Made by a program: the position numbers and the translations under genes. From assembly GCF_902499125.1 (NCBI RefSeq), contig NZ_CABVPX010000006.1:62001-126000 (forward strand): DNA of 64,000 nt, in the 5' to 3' direction. This document shows positions 25,609 through 34,447 of this stretch, piece after piece (the stretch's first letter is position 1; the number at the start of each line of letters is the position of its first letter). Below the pieces are notes generated by a model that was not told the origin of the DNA, made no database searches, and saw nothing but the letters and a program-made list of their open reading frames with translations. The stretch is from Burkholderia arboris (lineage in GTDB: Bacteria; Pseudomonadota; Gammaproteobacteria; Burkholderiales; Burkholderiaceae).

Positions 25609-28600
25609 TAATGCCACACCTCTCGGGAAGTTCTTCTGGCGAATCGATTGATAACCCCCTCATTCAAGCTGCAATTGTCGCACGGTTCCATCTGGGTTGG
25701 CTCGAAAACGCCTTCCTTATCCTTGTATCGTTGCGGAACCTCTTGCTTTCCCGGGTGATTTTCGTCGAGGGGCCATTGATTTTCATTGTATGGCCCGTTG
25801 ACATTATCGAAGCCCGTGATTTTGCTGTTTGTCTGGTGAGCTGCAGCGGCGGCTCGCGGTTCCGCACAGTTGTCCTTGGCTATTCCTCCAGGCCTCTCAG
25901 GAGAGGATCCCAAATGGTTCGTATTCATCGGTTCGGTTGACGCGGAAACTCGCCAGGTACCCGGACTGTCCCGATTGAGATAGTCCTGGATTCGTGCGGC
26001 GTCTTCATTTGAAAATTTTTGCCCAGACAAGCCGACCGACCGGGTTCCATCCTGGTGCGTATAGACCGCGATCGACCCGGGCATCTTTCTCTTGGACACA
26101 CCTGTATCCAGAAGCGCGTCATACACCTGCAGGCAGGCATCGTGAGCTTCTTTGGTTCGCGCCGGGTATTTGTTCTTTGCGCCCCTTTTAATCTTTGGCG
26201 GGTCCGCGTGATGTAGCTCCGTCGATTCGGCCTCGCCCCCACGGGCATCACGACCCTTGGGAGCGGGGTCGTTGGTTTGGGCATGCCGCGCGTGCAGTCC
26301 AAGTACGTCAACCAGGACAAGGGGATTTGCCGGATAGGCATAGAGATTGATACCACCTGCCTGCCCCATTGGATCGGATTGAAGGTATCGACCCAGTGTC
26401 GGGCTATAAGATCGGAATCGGTTGTAGTGCAGTCCGGTTTCTCTATCGAACCAATGTCCCGGCCATCGAAGATCGTATTCAATCGAGTGCCCATCGGCGA
26501 CCCGGATCGTGCCGTATGGATCAAGATCGTCGGCTCGCCAGACCTCATTCTGGCGTTCGTCTTCGATCCATTCCGGGAGGCCCGCCTGGTTGCAGAATAC
26601 GAAGTAAGCGCGGCCCGTCTCGGGGGCAGCATCGACGTTCGGGTAATCGACGAACATGAAAGGAAGGAGTGCGACCTCGTTGACGTAGACGTAGATTCGC
26701 ACTGCGCCTGTGGGACCGATTTCGGCCGCCAGCCGATCGTTGTCCCAGTAATACGAAGTCCGCTGGTCGCGAACGGTCGTTTCCACACGCCGGCAAAGCC
26801 CGTCGTATGCAGCAGTCCATGAATGCGGCCTGTCACTCCACTCCACCCTGACCAACAGGTCCATTCCGTCGTAGTGGTACGTTTGCCGCCGTCCGTCACC
26901 CGTCAAATGTTCGGCAAGATGGTTGCGATCGTTATAGCGAAAGATGCCGGACGACGCGGTGGAGAGACGATTGCCTTCCGAATAGCGCATCCATGAGCAA
27001 GTCGGCATCGATAGCACGTTCCCGCCGGGATCGTATGCAAATTGACGGATGGGCCACCCATCGCGCCTCTCGCCAATCAGGCGGTGTGCCGCATCGTAGT
27101 AGAAATCGATGACACCGCTCCTGCCGTCAATTGTGCGTAGAAGCTCCCCCGTTTCGCCATATTGGTAACTCGCATGATTCTTCCTGACTGAACAGGCCTC
27201 CGGCCAGATCAGTCTTCCCGTACATCGACCCGCGGCGTCAAAGGTATAGGCCGAATTCGTGCCGTTGCCCAACTGCACGAGCATCTTCGTATCGGCTTCG
27301 CGAGATACATGATGGATGCCCCCGGTCGGCGTAATGATTCGCTTCCGGCCTGAACCGACCATTTCGTAGCGGACCTGGAATTTTCCCAGGTAAGTGGTTC
27401 GCGAAAGACCGTCTTCCCCATAGATATGCTCGATACCCATGCCGTCGCGTTTATCGGAGGTTCGGCGATGCTCATCATCGAACGTCCGCGTAACATCGAA
27501 TCGGTCGGTCGAGGCTATCGTGTCGTTGCCGAACGCATCGTAGCCGTAGAAATGCGTCTCTCCAGTCGAAAGCAGCCGTTTGCTGTACAGGCCATCATTC
27601 CCCACCTGCAGTCGAAGCAGCGTGTTACCGGCACCGTCGCGTTTTTCGATCAGCCGGTCGCCGGCATCATAGACATAGGTCTCGCGCAGTGTGCCGTGAC
27701 GCACGACGCTTGTGATACGGTTCTTGAAATCGTACGTGTATGCACTTTCGTTGCCATTCGGGTCGACGATCGTGGAAATTCTACGATTCGGTGAATAGCG
27801 AAAGGACGTGGTCGATCCCATCGGATTTGTTTCACTGCCGCGGAGATGCCACGACGCGGCCGAATATCGATATGTTCCACCGCCGGGGTCGTGCCGGGCT
27901 TTCAACATACCGGTGGCATCATGTTCGAAGCGTTCGACGTGGCCATGCGGATCGGTACGCTGAACCAATCGCCCCATCGCGTCATGCCGCTCTCCCGGCG
28001 GATCTTCGGACGTTGCGAAAACCGACGTTATTTGCCAACCGTCGTAGTCGAGATCGGGCGGCAATAATATGCTGCCGGCGGTACTGATCGTCTCCTCTTC
28101 TCCCCAGTGCAATCCGATCGTGGTATCGGGAACGTGGTGAGCCAATGAGTTCGGCAAATTCGGTGCGTCGTCCTTGGGCGGGACGATATTTCCCCAATGG
28201 TCCATTCGACCGACGTTGTGCCCGCTGGCGTCATAGAGCCAGCGCAGCACGCGGCCACCTGAGTCCGTTTCCCTGACAACGCTTCCGTAACGGTCCAGGT
28301 GGTATTCCGTTGCTCCTCCATACGGATCTACGACGCGGGTAATCGTCCCTGCTTCGTTACAAAGAATCGTCCACTTCCCGCCGTTACCCTCGGTGACGAT
28401 CGTTCTTCCAGGGTGGTACTGGAATCGTACATGCCACATGCCGTCCTGCCCGGTGCTTTCAATGCATCGGCCGCTACTGTCGTATCGGTATGAAAACGCG
28501 TACCCGTTTGCGTCCACGAGTCGCGCGATTCGCAAATTCTCCCCGTACTCGTATGTCGAAACGGCTCCGAGAGCATCGTGGGAACGTATCAGGCAGTCGC

Positions 28601-30182
28601 GTTCGTCATATTCGTATCGTGCAATCTGCTTGCTTGATCCGTCGATGTCTATCAGATCGACACGGACGATTCTTTCGAAGTCGCCGTATTGGAATGCAAT
28701 GACACGCCGGGTTTGATCGTGCTCGTGAAATTGTTCGATTGTTTTCAGGAGACCGTTCTCACCCCGGTGCAGGATGCTATGTACGTTGTTGAAGACGTGC
28801 TTGATGCAATGGGCAGCCGATTCCGTTTCCTTCTTGAATTCGACATCGCCAGCGTCTCGATGTCGAACGATAAAACGTAGATCGTCCAGTTGCTCAAGTT
28901 TGTAGCCTTGGGCATGGCTGCGGTAATTTCCGTCGCTCCTTTTGTCGAAGTGGTGTTCAGTTCCATCGGGGTTCACGTAGATAATTCTAGTTCGGAGAAT
29001 GTGAAGCTCGTGTTGCCACGAGTGACGAAATCCACGCCCAAGCGTTTGAATGTGCCCGTGCTTGCCACTGCTGTAATATCGAGCCCATCGGAACTGCATC
29101 GCCCCCTTGGCTTCGTAATCGACGAAGTCGTTTCGCACATCCCCGGTCACGGGATTGATCGGCTCACCTCGAAACTCGCATTTCAATTCCTGAGGCCGCT
29201 TTGGCAACTTGGGCTCGACTCTTTTCCCGACCCCATGCTTCGCCCCATGCCACATCACCTGCGAGTCCGGTAGCGGAAACCCGCCGATCAACACCGTCGG
29301 ATTCCCCAGCAGCAACGTCCCCATACTCGGCTCGACACCGGGATCCTTGCCCATCAGATTGCTCAGCATCATGAACACGAGATCCGCGGCCGTCTGCGCA
29401 GCCATCATTGCCGCCGCGGCGATCTCCCCTTGCGATGCGTCTTCGGCCGCAGTCGCCCCCCCCGACGCCGGCCCGACTGCCGCGTTACCGACCGACCACG
29501 CCTTTCCTGCCCGCCCCAACGCTTTCGCCCGGCCGGTCACCTGCGCCGCCTCACTCGCGACCTCTTCGCTTTTCCCGGCAGCACTCGCCGCTTCACCACC
29601 CGACTTCCCGACATGCCCCATCGGGTTGCAGTGCCGCGTCATATCGATTCCCATGCGCGCGGCACGCATTCCGCCGATGAACGTATTGCTCGATCCCGTC
29701 TGAATATCGAAGTAAGGCGTCAATCCGCCGCAAGTCGGTGCATAGCCGATATCCAGCACACGGGCAGCCGGAATACCGCCGATCAACACGCTCAAACAAC
29801 CGCTGCCGATCGTCAGGCCGACACTGGGCAACGGAAAGCCGTTGCTTGGCGGATGAGCATGCGCATGCGGCGTGCCGAGGTGGGGAACGCCGATCGTCGC
29901 CGCCGGCATCCCCGGCATTTTGTCGAGCAGCGGAATCTGCGCAATACCTGTGTTGAGCAACTGCGACGGCATACCCTGTACGGAGGCAAGCGCATTCACC
30001 GCCTCGCTGACATGGTGGAGTGCGCCGCCTTCCGACGAGAACGTCTGCTTGAACGGATCGAAGGTTGACTTGACCGTTCCGAGCAGCGAATCGCACGCGG
30101 TATCCGTCTTCGATTCAGACGACACGGTATGGCTCTCGGCGGGTTCGGACGCACGCGTCAAACGGCTTGCCGTTTCACTCAT
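25608..30182 (-). CDS. rhs: T6SS Rhs effector with PAAR-like head and deaminase-like tip
   Basis: The product is 1524 residues. The N-terminal region (about 75-185) is PAAR-like ('GIPAARVLDIGYAP', 'FIGGMRAARMGID'), followed by an Ala-rich hydrophobic helix near 255-285. YD/Rhs repeats fill about 380-1270 ('YRYDSSGRCIESTGQDG', 'DAMGRLVQRTDPHGH'). The core ends at the usual junction 'RYLQSDPMGQAGGINLYAY' (SDP near 1269). The last about 228 residues are the variable tip. They contain CAEP (Cys1439, Glu1441) and PCDNC (Cys1501, Cys1504), the zinc-binding and catalytic pattern of YwqJ-type members of the cytidine deaminase superfamily. The start overlaps the TPR adaptor stop (ATGA). The tip is visibly less GC-rich than the T6SS core genes. 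Expected role: a toxin shell carried by VgrG and delivered to rival cells. Confidence 0.93.
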   Translation of the reverse strand: MSETASRLTRASEPAESHTVSSESKTDTACDSLLGTVKSTFDPFKQTFSSEGGALHHVSEAVNALASVQGMPSQLLNTGIAQIPLLDKMPGMPAATIGVPHLGTPHAHAHPPSNGFPLPSVGLTIGSGCLSVLIGGIPAARVLDIGYAPTCGGLTPYFDIQTGSSNTFIGGMRAARMGIDMTRHCNPMGHVGKSGGEAASAAGKSEEVASEAAQVTGRAKALGRAGKAWSVGNAAVGPASGGATAAEDASQGEIAAAAMMAAQTAADLVFMMLSNLMGKDPGVEPSMGTLLLGNPTVLIGGFPLPDSQVMWHGAKHGVGKRVEPKLPKRPQELKCEFRGEPINPVTGDVRNDFVDYEAKGAMQFRWARYYSSGKHGHIQTLGRGFRHSWQHELHILRTRIIYVNPDGTEHHFDKRSDGNYRSHAQGYKLEQLDDLRFIVRHRDAGDVEFKKETESAAHCIKHVFNNVHSILHRGENGLLKTIEQFHEHDQTRRVIAFQYGDFERIVRVDLIDIDGSSKQIARYEYDERDCLIRSHDALGAVSTYEYGENLRIARLVDANGYAFSYRYDSSGRCIESTGQDGMWHVRFQYHPGRTIVTEGNGGKWTILCNEAGTITRVVDPYGGATEYHLDRYGSVVRETDSGGRVLRWLYDASGHNVGRMDHWGNIVPPKDDAPNLPNSLAHHVPDTTIGLHWGEEETISTAGSILLPPDLDYDGWQITSVFATSEDPPGERHDAMGRLVQRTDPHGHVERFEHDATGMLKARHDPGGGTYRYSAASWHLRGSETNPMGSTTSFRYSPNRRISTIVDPNGNESAYTYDFKNRITSVVRHGTLRETYVYDAGDRLIEKRDGAGNTLLRLQVGNDGLYSKRLLSTGETHFYGYDAFGNDTIASTDRFDVTRTFDDEHRRTSDKRDGMGIEHIYGEDGLSRTTYLGKFQVRYEMVGSGRKRIITPTGGIHHVSREADTKMLVQLGNGTNSAYTFDAAGRCTGRLIWPEACSVRKNHASYQYGETGELLRTIDGRSGVIDFYYDAAHRLIGERRDGWPIRQFAYDPGGNVLSMPTCSWMRYSEGNRLSTASSGIFRYNDRNHLAEHLTGDGRRQTYHYDGMDLLVRVEWSDRPHSWTAAYDGLCRRVETTVRDQRTSYYWDNDRLAAEIGPTGAVRIYVYVNEVALLPFMFVDYPNVDAAPETGRAYFVFCNQAGLPEWIEDERQNEVWRADDLDPYGTIRVADGHSIEYDLRWPGHWFDRETGLHYNRFRSYSPTLGRYLQSDPMGQAGGINLYAYPANPLVLVDVLGLHARHAQTNDPAPKGRDARGGEAESTELHHADPPKIKRGAKNKYPARTKEAHDACLQVYDALLDTGVSKRKMPGSIAVYTHQDGTRSVGLSGQKFSNEDAARIQDYLNRDSPGTWRVSASTEPMNTNHLGSSPERPGGIAKDNCAEPRAAAAAHQTNSKITGFDNVNGPYNENQWPLDENHPGKQEVPQRYKDKEGVFEPTQMEPCDNCSLNEGVINRFARRTSREVWH

Positions 30183-31477
30183 GGTCTTACTCCCTCGTAT
30201 CCAGACGTCGCGTCACGTATGCCCGGTGCTATGGCTTCCCGCAACCGGGCCATGTACCGCGGATCCTTTTCCAACTCATACGCCCTCGCCTCGGTTTTCA
30301 GCCCGGCGTTTCCATAAAGCGATACGAGTCGATCGAGGAGGCTGATGCGCTGCCGTTCGCAGCCGAACTGTTCGCACAATCCCTTCGCGGCGATCCAGCT
30401 TTTCGCGGCTTCGGCTGCCTGCCCACATGCCAGCAACGCGACACCGCCCTTCTCCATTGCCTCGATCTTCGTATGCACGAGCATCAGCCTGCCGGCCGCA
30501 TCGCTTGCCAGACCGAAATAAGTCGCCGCCTTCGCATGTTCGCCAAGCTTGTTGAAACAGCCACCAGTCGCCATCAGCGCGTTGAGCACGACCAGCAAAT
30601 TCCGGCCATCGAGTGCTGCAGGCAGTGCACGCAGGTACCAGTCCTTCGCATCGCGCGGTGATCCGTGGCGCAATGCGACGTCGCCCAAGCCATGCAACGC
30701 GACAGCGCAACCAGTCGAATCCTTCCGCTCCGCATGAAATGAAAAGAGCGCGTAGTACTTGCGCTGCGCATCGGGCAGCCTGCCGTGCGCAAGGTCGATC
30801 CCGGCGATCTGCATCAGGGCACCCATGCGCTGCTCGATCGGATGAGCGGCATCATTCGCGATGTCGACCAGATGGCGGGTTGCCTTCTCTGACGAGAAAT
30901 CGACCGGAAGAATCAGCACATGCTCGGCCTTTCTGTCGCGCGCAAGCGGAATCAGGCACGGATGCTTCCGGTCATCGCGGATACAAAACCGATGCCCTTC
31001 CATCCATTCCTCAAAACCGTTCAGCGCCAGGCATTGCAGCACCAGCTTCGCGAACCCGCCGAAATCGCCAAGCGGCGATGGCAACCATGCCCAGACGACC
31101 TTGGTGCCTTCCGGCATCAGCGTGCGGACGTGCATGACGGCATCGCGCAGTCGCGTCACCGGCGCGCGCCTCGGGTCGATACAGGTCAGTGGCAACGGCA
31201 GCCATCCTGTTTCGCCACGCTCGATGCGCGCGCTGCTCGCTTCGTCGATCTGACGTGCAAGCGCCTCCATGCATGTCTGCAAATACGCATCGGCAGAGTC
31301 GCAAGGAAACGGAAAATTAAGGAAAACGGCATCACCAACACGCTCGTCGAGCGACTGCATCATCTTCAGAACCGGCACGACATCGTTGTCGGTTGCCTCG
31401 ATCAACAGCGTCGGATCGTCGGGCTGATCGACGAACGCTTCGATCGACGATTCGATGGCGGAGAATTCACGATGCAT
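30179..31477 (-). CDS. TPR-type adaptor/chaperone of the Rhs effector
   Basis: The product is 432 residues. The first half is an alpha/beta domain ('DAVFLNFPFPCDSADAYLQ', 'GTKVVWAWLPSPLGDFGG'). The second half is a run of TPR-like helices ('AVALHGLGDVALRHGSPRDAKDWYLRAL', in part; 'GGCFNKLGEHAKAATYFGLA'). The gene lies between vgrG and rhs, and its stop overlaps the rhs start by four bases. That layout is typical of effector-loading adaptors of Rhs/VgrG modules in Burkholderia, although this is not an Eag (DUF1795) protein. Binding of the Rhs N-terminus is inference. A fragment of a second copy survives at 24770-24810. Confidence 0.7.
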   Translation of the reverse strand: MHREFSAIESSIEAFVDQPDDPTLLIEATDNDVVPVLKMMQSLDERVGDAVFLNFPFPCDSADAYLQTCMEALARQIDEASSARIERGETGWLPLPLTCIDPRRAPVTRLRDAVMHVRTLMPEGTKVVWAWLPSPLGDFGGFAKLVLQCLALNGFEEWMEGHRFCIRDDRKHPCLIPLARDRKAEHVLILPVDFSSEKATRHLVDIANDAAHPIEQRMGALMQIAGIDLAHGRLPDAQRKYYALFSFHAERKDSTGCAVALHGLGDVALRHGSPRDAKDWYLRALPAALDGRNLLVVLNALMATGGCFNKLGEHAKAATYFGLASDAAGRLMLVHTKIEAMEKGGVALLACGQAAEAAKSWIAAKGLCEQFGCERQRISLLDRLVSLYGNAGLKTEARAYELEKDPRYMARLREAIAPGIRDATSGYEGVRP

Positions 31478-31493
31478 GACGTCAGGCCGCCTC

Positions 31494-32117
31494 TCAGTTC
31501 AGGCGAACGTACCGGCTGCGCACGACGGTGTCCGCTTCGGTCCGGATATCGACACCGCCTCGCCCGCCCTCCAGTTCGAGCGTCTGTGCACTCAACCGCA
31601 GCTTGCCGGCGACTTCGATGTTCACGTTCCGGTTCAGCAGCGTCACGACAGGCCCGTCCGGCGATGCCCGTACCTGCAGCAGCGGGCAGCCCGATGCATC
31701 CGCGATCTGTACGCACTTGTCGGCTTCGAGCGAAAGCGCCATCGCGGGCTCGACCACCGGTTCGACCGGTTCACCATGCCCTTTTCGCGTCAGCAGCCCG
31801 GCGATCAGGTACTCGGGCCAGTTCGCCGGCGATTGCAACAGCACGCGATCGCCGATTCGCGGTTTCACGCCATCCACACAGTCGAGCCAGCGTTCGTATG
31901 TGGCGTCGTCCTGCGATGTCCACTTCACGCGAATGAGCCCCATCGCGTCGGGATGGTGCGTATCGGTCACTTCGCCGATCATCGTCGACGATTCGCGGCG
32001 GTCGGCAGATGGCGTGCGATCCGGCGTCGGATCGTTGGCGAACAACCGGCGCAATGCCTCGACCGTTTCCGCTTCGAGCGTTTCATCAACCATCATCTGA
32101 TCCGATTCGTTTTCCAT
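31494..32117 (-). CDS. DUF6484-type VgrG accessory protein
   Basis: The product is 207 residues. The central domain 'GLIRVKWTSQDDATYERWLDCVDG...GDRVLLQ' resembles a small OB-like/gp5-like fold, and the C-terminus has beta-strand repeats ('VVTLLNRNVNIEVAGKLRLS') like the VgrG needle. I recall this arrangement as DUF6484, found next to vgrG genes. GGGAGA precedes the ATG at 32117. A role in the VgrG/PAAR spike is likely but unproven. Confidence 0.7.
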   Translation of the reverse strand: MENESDQMMVDETLEAETVEALRRLFANDPTPDRTPSADRRESSTMIGEVTDTHHPDAMGLIRVKWTSQDDATYERWLDCVDGVKPRIGDRVLLQSPANWPEYLIAGLLTRKGHGEPVEPVVEPAMALSLEADKCVQIADASGCPLLQVRASPDGPVVTLLNRNVNIEVAGKLRLSAQTLELEGGRGGVDIRTEADTVVRSRYVRLN

Positions 32118-32173
32118 CGAATGTCTCCCATGCTTCGAATGCAATCGGGCAGCCGGCAGGCTGCCGGTCGAAA

Positions 32174-34447
32174 TCAATTGATGTGGGCAATCGTTCCCTG
32201 GATCGTCACGCCCGATCCGTCGAGCGTGATGGATCCGCCGCCGGTCGACAGGACAATCCTCGTCGCGGTGACATTGACGGTGCAACTGGCCTTGCCGTTG
32301 TCGATGTTGACCGTCGGCGCCTGTAGATTGGCGGTCGACTTTCCGGAAAGATTGAGATCGTTTTCGCCGTAAATCGTTACGCCCGGTGCATAGCCCGCAA
32401 TGTTGACGCCCTTGCCGTATCCGGCGATGGCCACACCGCCACCCTGGCCGTTGATCCCGACACCGGTATCGCCTCCGGTTCCGCCGATGGAGACGCCGAT
32501 GTTGTCCTTGTTGATCGACACGCCACTCTTTCCTGAACCCATGTCGATGTACTGGCCCGCTGCCAGTGACGAGACTTTGGCGACGTCAACGGAATGGTTT
32601 CCCGTATTGACCTTCGTCGCATACGACCCGGTGCCGACGACATGCGTGCTGTTTCCCTCGACGAAAACGTCATGCGTGCCGGCAACCACGGCCAGGTTGT
32701 GATTCCCCTTCGTCACCGTATGCGAACTGTTCCCGTCGACCGACACGCTGCGATTCCCCGTCACCCCATGCGTCTCGTTCGCGCCGATCTGCGCGACCCG
32801 GTTCTGCCCGATATTGACCGTCTCGTTCTGCCCCACACGCCTCTGCCGGTTGTTCTTTACCTGCATCGTCTCGTCGTTCCCGACCGTATGCATATGGTTG
32901 TTCCCCACCGACAGCGTGTGATCGGCCTCCGTCTCCGCATCGAAATTCCGTTCCGCATGCATCCACAGCTGCTCGGCGCCCTTCTTGTCCTCGAACCGGA
33001 ACGCATTCGCGTGCTCGGTTGTCCCGCCTGGCGACGACCTCGACAGCAACCCGCTCTGCGTCGCACTCCCCGGCAGCCCCCACGGCGGCATCTTCTCGCC
33101 GTTGTAAACCCGTCCGGTCACGATCGGCTCATCCGGATCGCCATTCAGGAAATCGACGACGACCTCGTCGCCTGCGCGAGGAACCTGCACGCCCCCGAAC
33201 CCACCGCCGGCCCACGGGCTCGACACCCGCACCCAGCACGAAGAATCCTGATTGCTTTGCCCGTACCGGTCCCAGCGAAACTGCAGCTTCACGCGCCCGT
33301 ACTGATCGGTCCAGATTTCCTCGCCCGGCGGCCCGACGACGGTTGCCGTTTGCGGCCCGTTGGTCCGTGGCCGCGGCGTATCGCGCGGCGACCGGTAAGG
33401 CAGGCTCGACGGTTGCACGAGCATCATCGTCTGATGCACGACGGCCTCCGCGCCCTGGTCGCTCGCATACGCGTTCTCCTGAAACCGGTACTGGCACCGC
33501 ACGATCAGGTATTCACGGTTCTGGTCCGCACGCGGGCAATGCGCAAGTGTGAACAGGTACCCCGGCGCGGCACCGCGCGCGTCGGTATCCGCACTCGCCC
33601 GCTCGTGCTCGGCCTGCTGTTCCTCGAGCCGCACGCGGCTGTAATGCGCACCGGGCGCATCGTCGCGATACCCGCCCGGCCATTCGAACGACGCGAAGCT
33701 GTCGTGATCGTGGCCGCGCGGATCGACCTTCTGTGAAGAAAGATCGGCGCGCGGCTTCGTGTAGTCGTAGTCGGTGGTCTGGTGCTTGCCGACGCTCACC
33801 GCCTGCGCGGGCAGCCAGCCGTCGATGTGTTCCTCGTCGGCGATCGCCGTACGGTCACGCGCGATGTACGGAATCGTCTCGTAACCGGGCAGCGCCGCAT
33901 GCGACGACATCGCGTCGCCGAGCATCAGCGTATGCGTGTCGTCGGCATGCCTGAACCAGTAATAGATACCTTCGAACTCCATCAGCCGCGACACGAACGC
34001 GGCGTCGGTCTCGTTGTATTGCACGCAAAACTCACGCGGCACGTACGATTTGACGAGATGGTTTTCAATCGGAAATCCGTACGTCGACAGCACGTCCTGC
34101 ACGATCTCGGGCACGGTCTTGTTCTGGAAGATCCGGCAATCGGAGCGGCGCGTCGCGAGCCACAGCCACGGGCGCACGATCAGCTCGTAGCCGTAGTACC
34201 GCTCGGCACGCCGGCCGGCCAGCGAGGCGCGCGCAACGATGCCGTTGAGATAGCGCGTCGACTGGTCCTGCTGCTCGATCCGCACCGTCACGGGCTTGCC
34301 GAGCATGTCCTTCAGCGACAGGCTGTGGCTGTCGGCGAGCGCCTCGATCCGGAATTCGAACAGCCGGCCGAGTTCGTCGCTGCCGTCGAGCGTGTGAAAT
34401 TTCAGGTCGTCGCCGTGCGGGCTGTCGAGGGTGAATACGCGATTCAC
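32174..34447 (-). CDS. vgrG: VgrG spike protein (TssI)
   Basis: The product is 757 residues. The N-terminal gp27-like part opens 'MNRVFTLDSPHGDDLKFHTLDG' (in part) with 'LFEFRIEALAD'. The gp5-like OB domain is marked by 'QTATVVGPPGEEIWTDQYG' and 'WVRVSSPWAGGGFG'. A long C-terminal beta-helix follows, made of short repeats ('VGNDETM', 'VTGNRSVSV', 'GNHNLAV'). The protein ends 'SGVTIQGTIAHIN' with no further domain, so it is not an evolved VgrG. It forms the trimeric tip of the Hcp tube. The stop of clpV overlaps its ATG by four bases. The effector gene rhs is three genes downstream. Confidence 0.97.
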   Translation of the reverse strand: MNRVFTLDSPHGDDLKFHTLDGSDELGRLFEFRIEALADSHSLSLKDMLGKPVTVRIEQQDQSTRYLNGIVARASLAGRRAERYYGYELIVRPWLWLATRRSDCRIFQNKTVPEIVQDVLSTYGFPIENHLVKSYVPREFCVQYNETDAAFVSRLMEFEGIYYWFRHADDTHTLMLGDAMSSHAALPGYETIPYIARDRTAIADEEHIDGWLPAQAVSVGKHQTTDYDYTKPRADLSSQKVDPRGHDHDSFASFEWPGGYRDDAPGAHYSRVRLEEQQAEHERASADTDARGAAPGYLFTLAHCPRADQNREYLIVRCQYRFQENAYASDQGAEAVVHQTMMLVQPSSLPYRSPRDTPRPRTNGPQTATVVGPPGEEIWTDQYGRVKLQFRWDRYGQSNQDSSCWVRVSSPWAGGGFGGVQVPRAGDEVVVDFLNGDPDEPIVTGRVYNGEKMPPWGLPGSATQSGLLSRSSPGGTTEHANAFRFEDKKGAEQLWMHAERNFDAETEADHTLSVGNNHMHTVGNDETMQVKNNRQRRVGQNETVNIGQNRVAQIGANETHGVTGNRSVSVDGNSSHTVTKGNHNLAVVAGTHDVFVEGNSTHVVGTGSYATKVNTGNHSVDVAKVSSLAAGQYIDMGSGKSGVSINKDNIGVSIGGTGGDTGVGINGQGGGVAIAGYGKGVNIAGYAPGVTIYGENDLNLSGKSTANLQAPTVNIDNGKASCTVNVTATRIVLSTGGGSITLDGSGVTIQGTIAHIN

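Noticed and set aside
32590..33100. Short repeats (VGNDETM, VTGNRSV and similar) in vgrG, considered as a CRISPR-like or satellite repeat
   Set aside because: They are protein-level repeats of the VgrG beta-helix needle, not DNA repeats of constant length.
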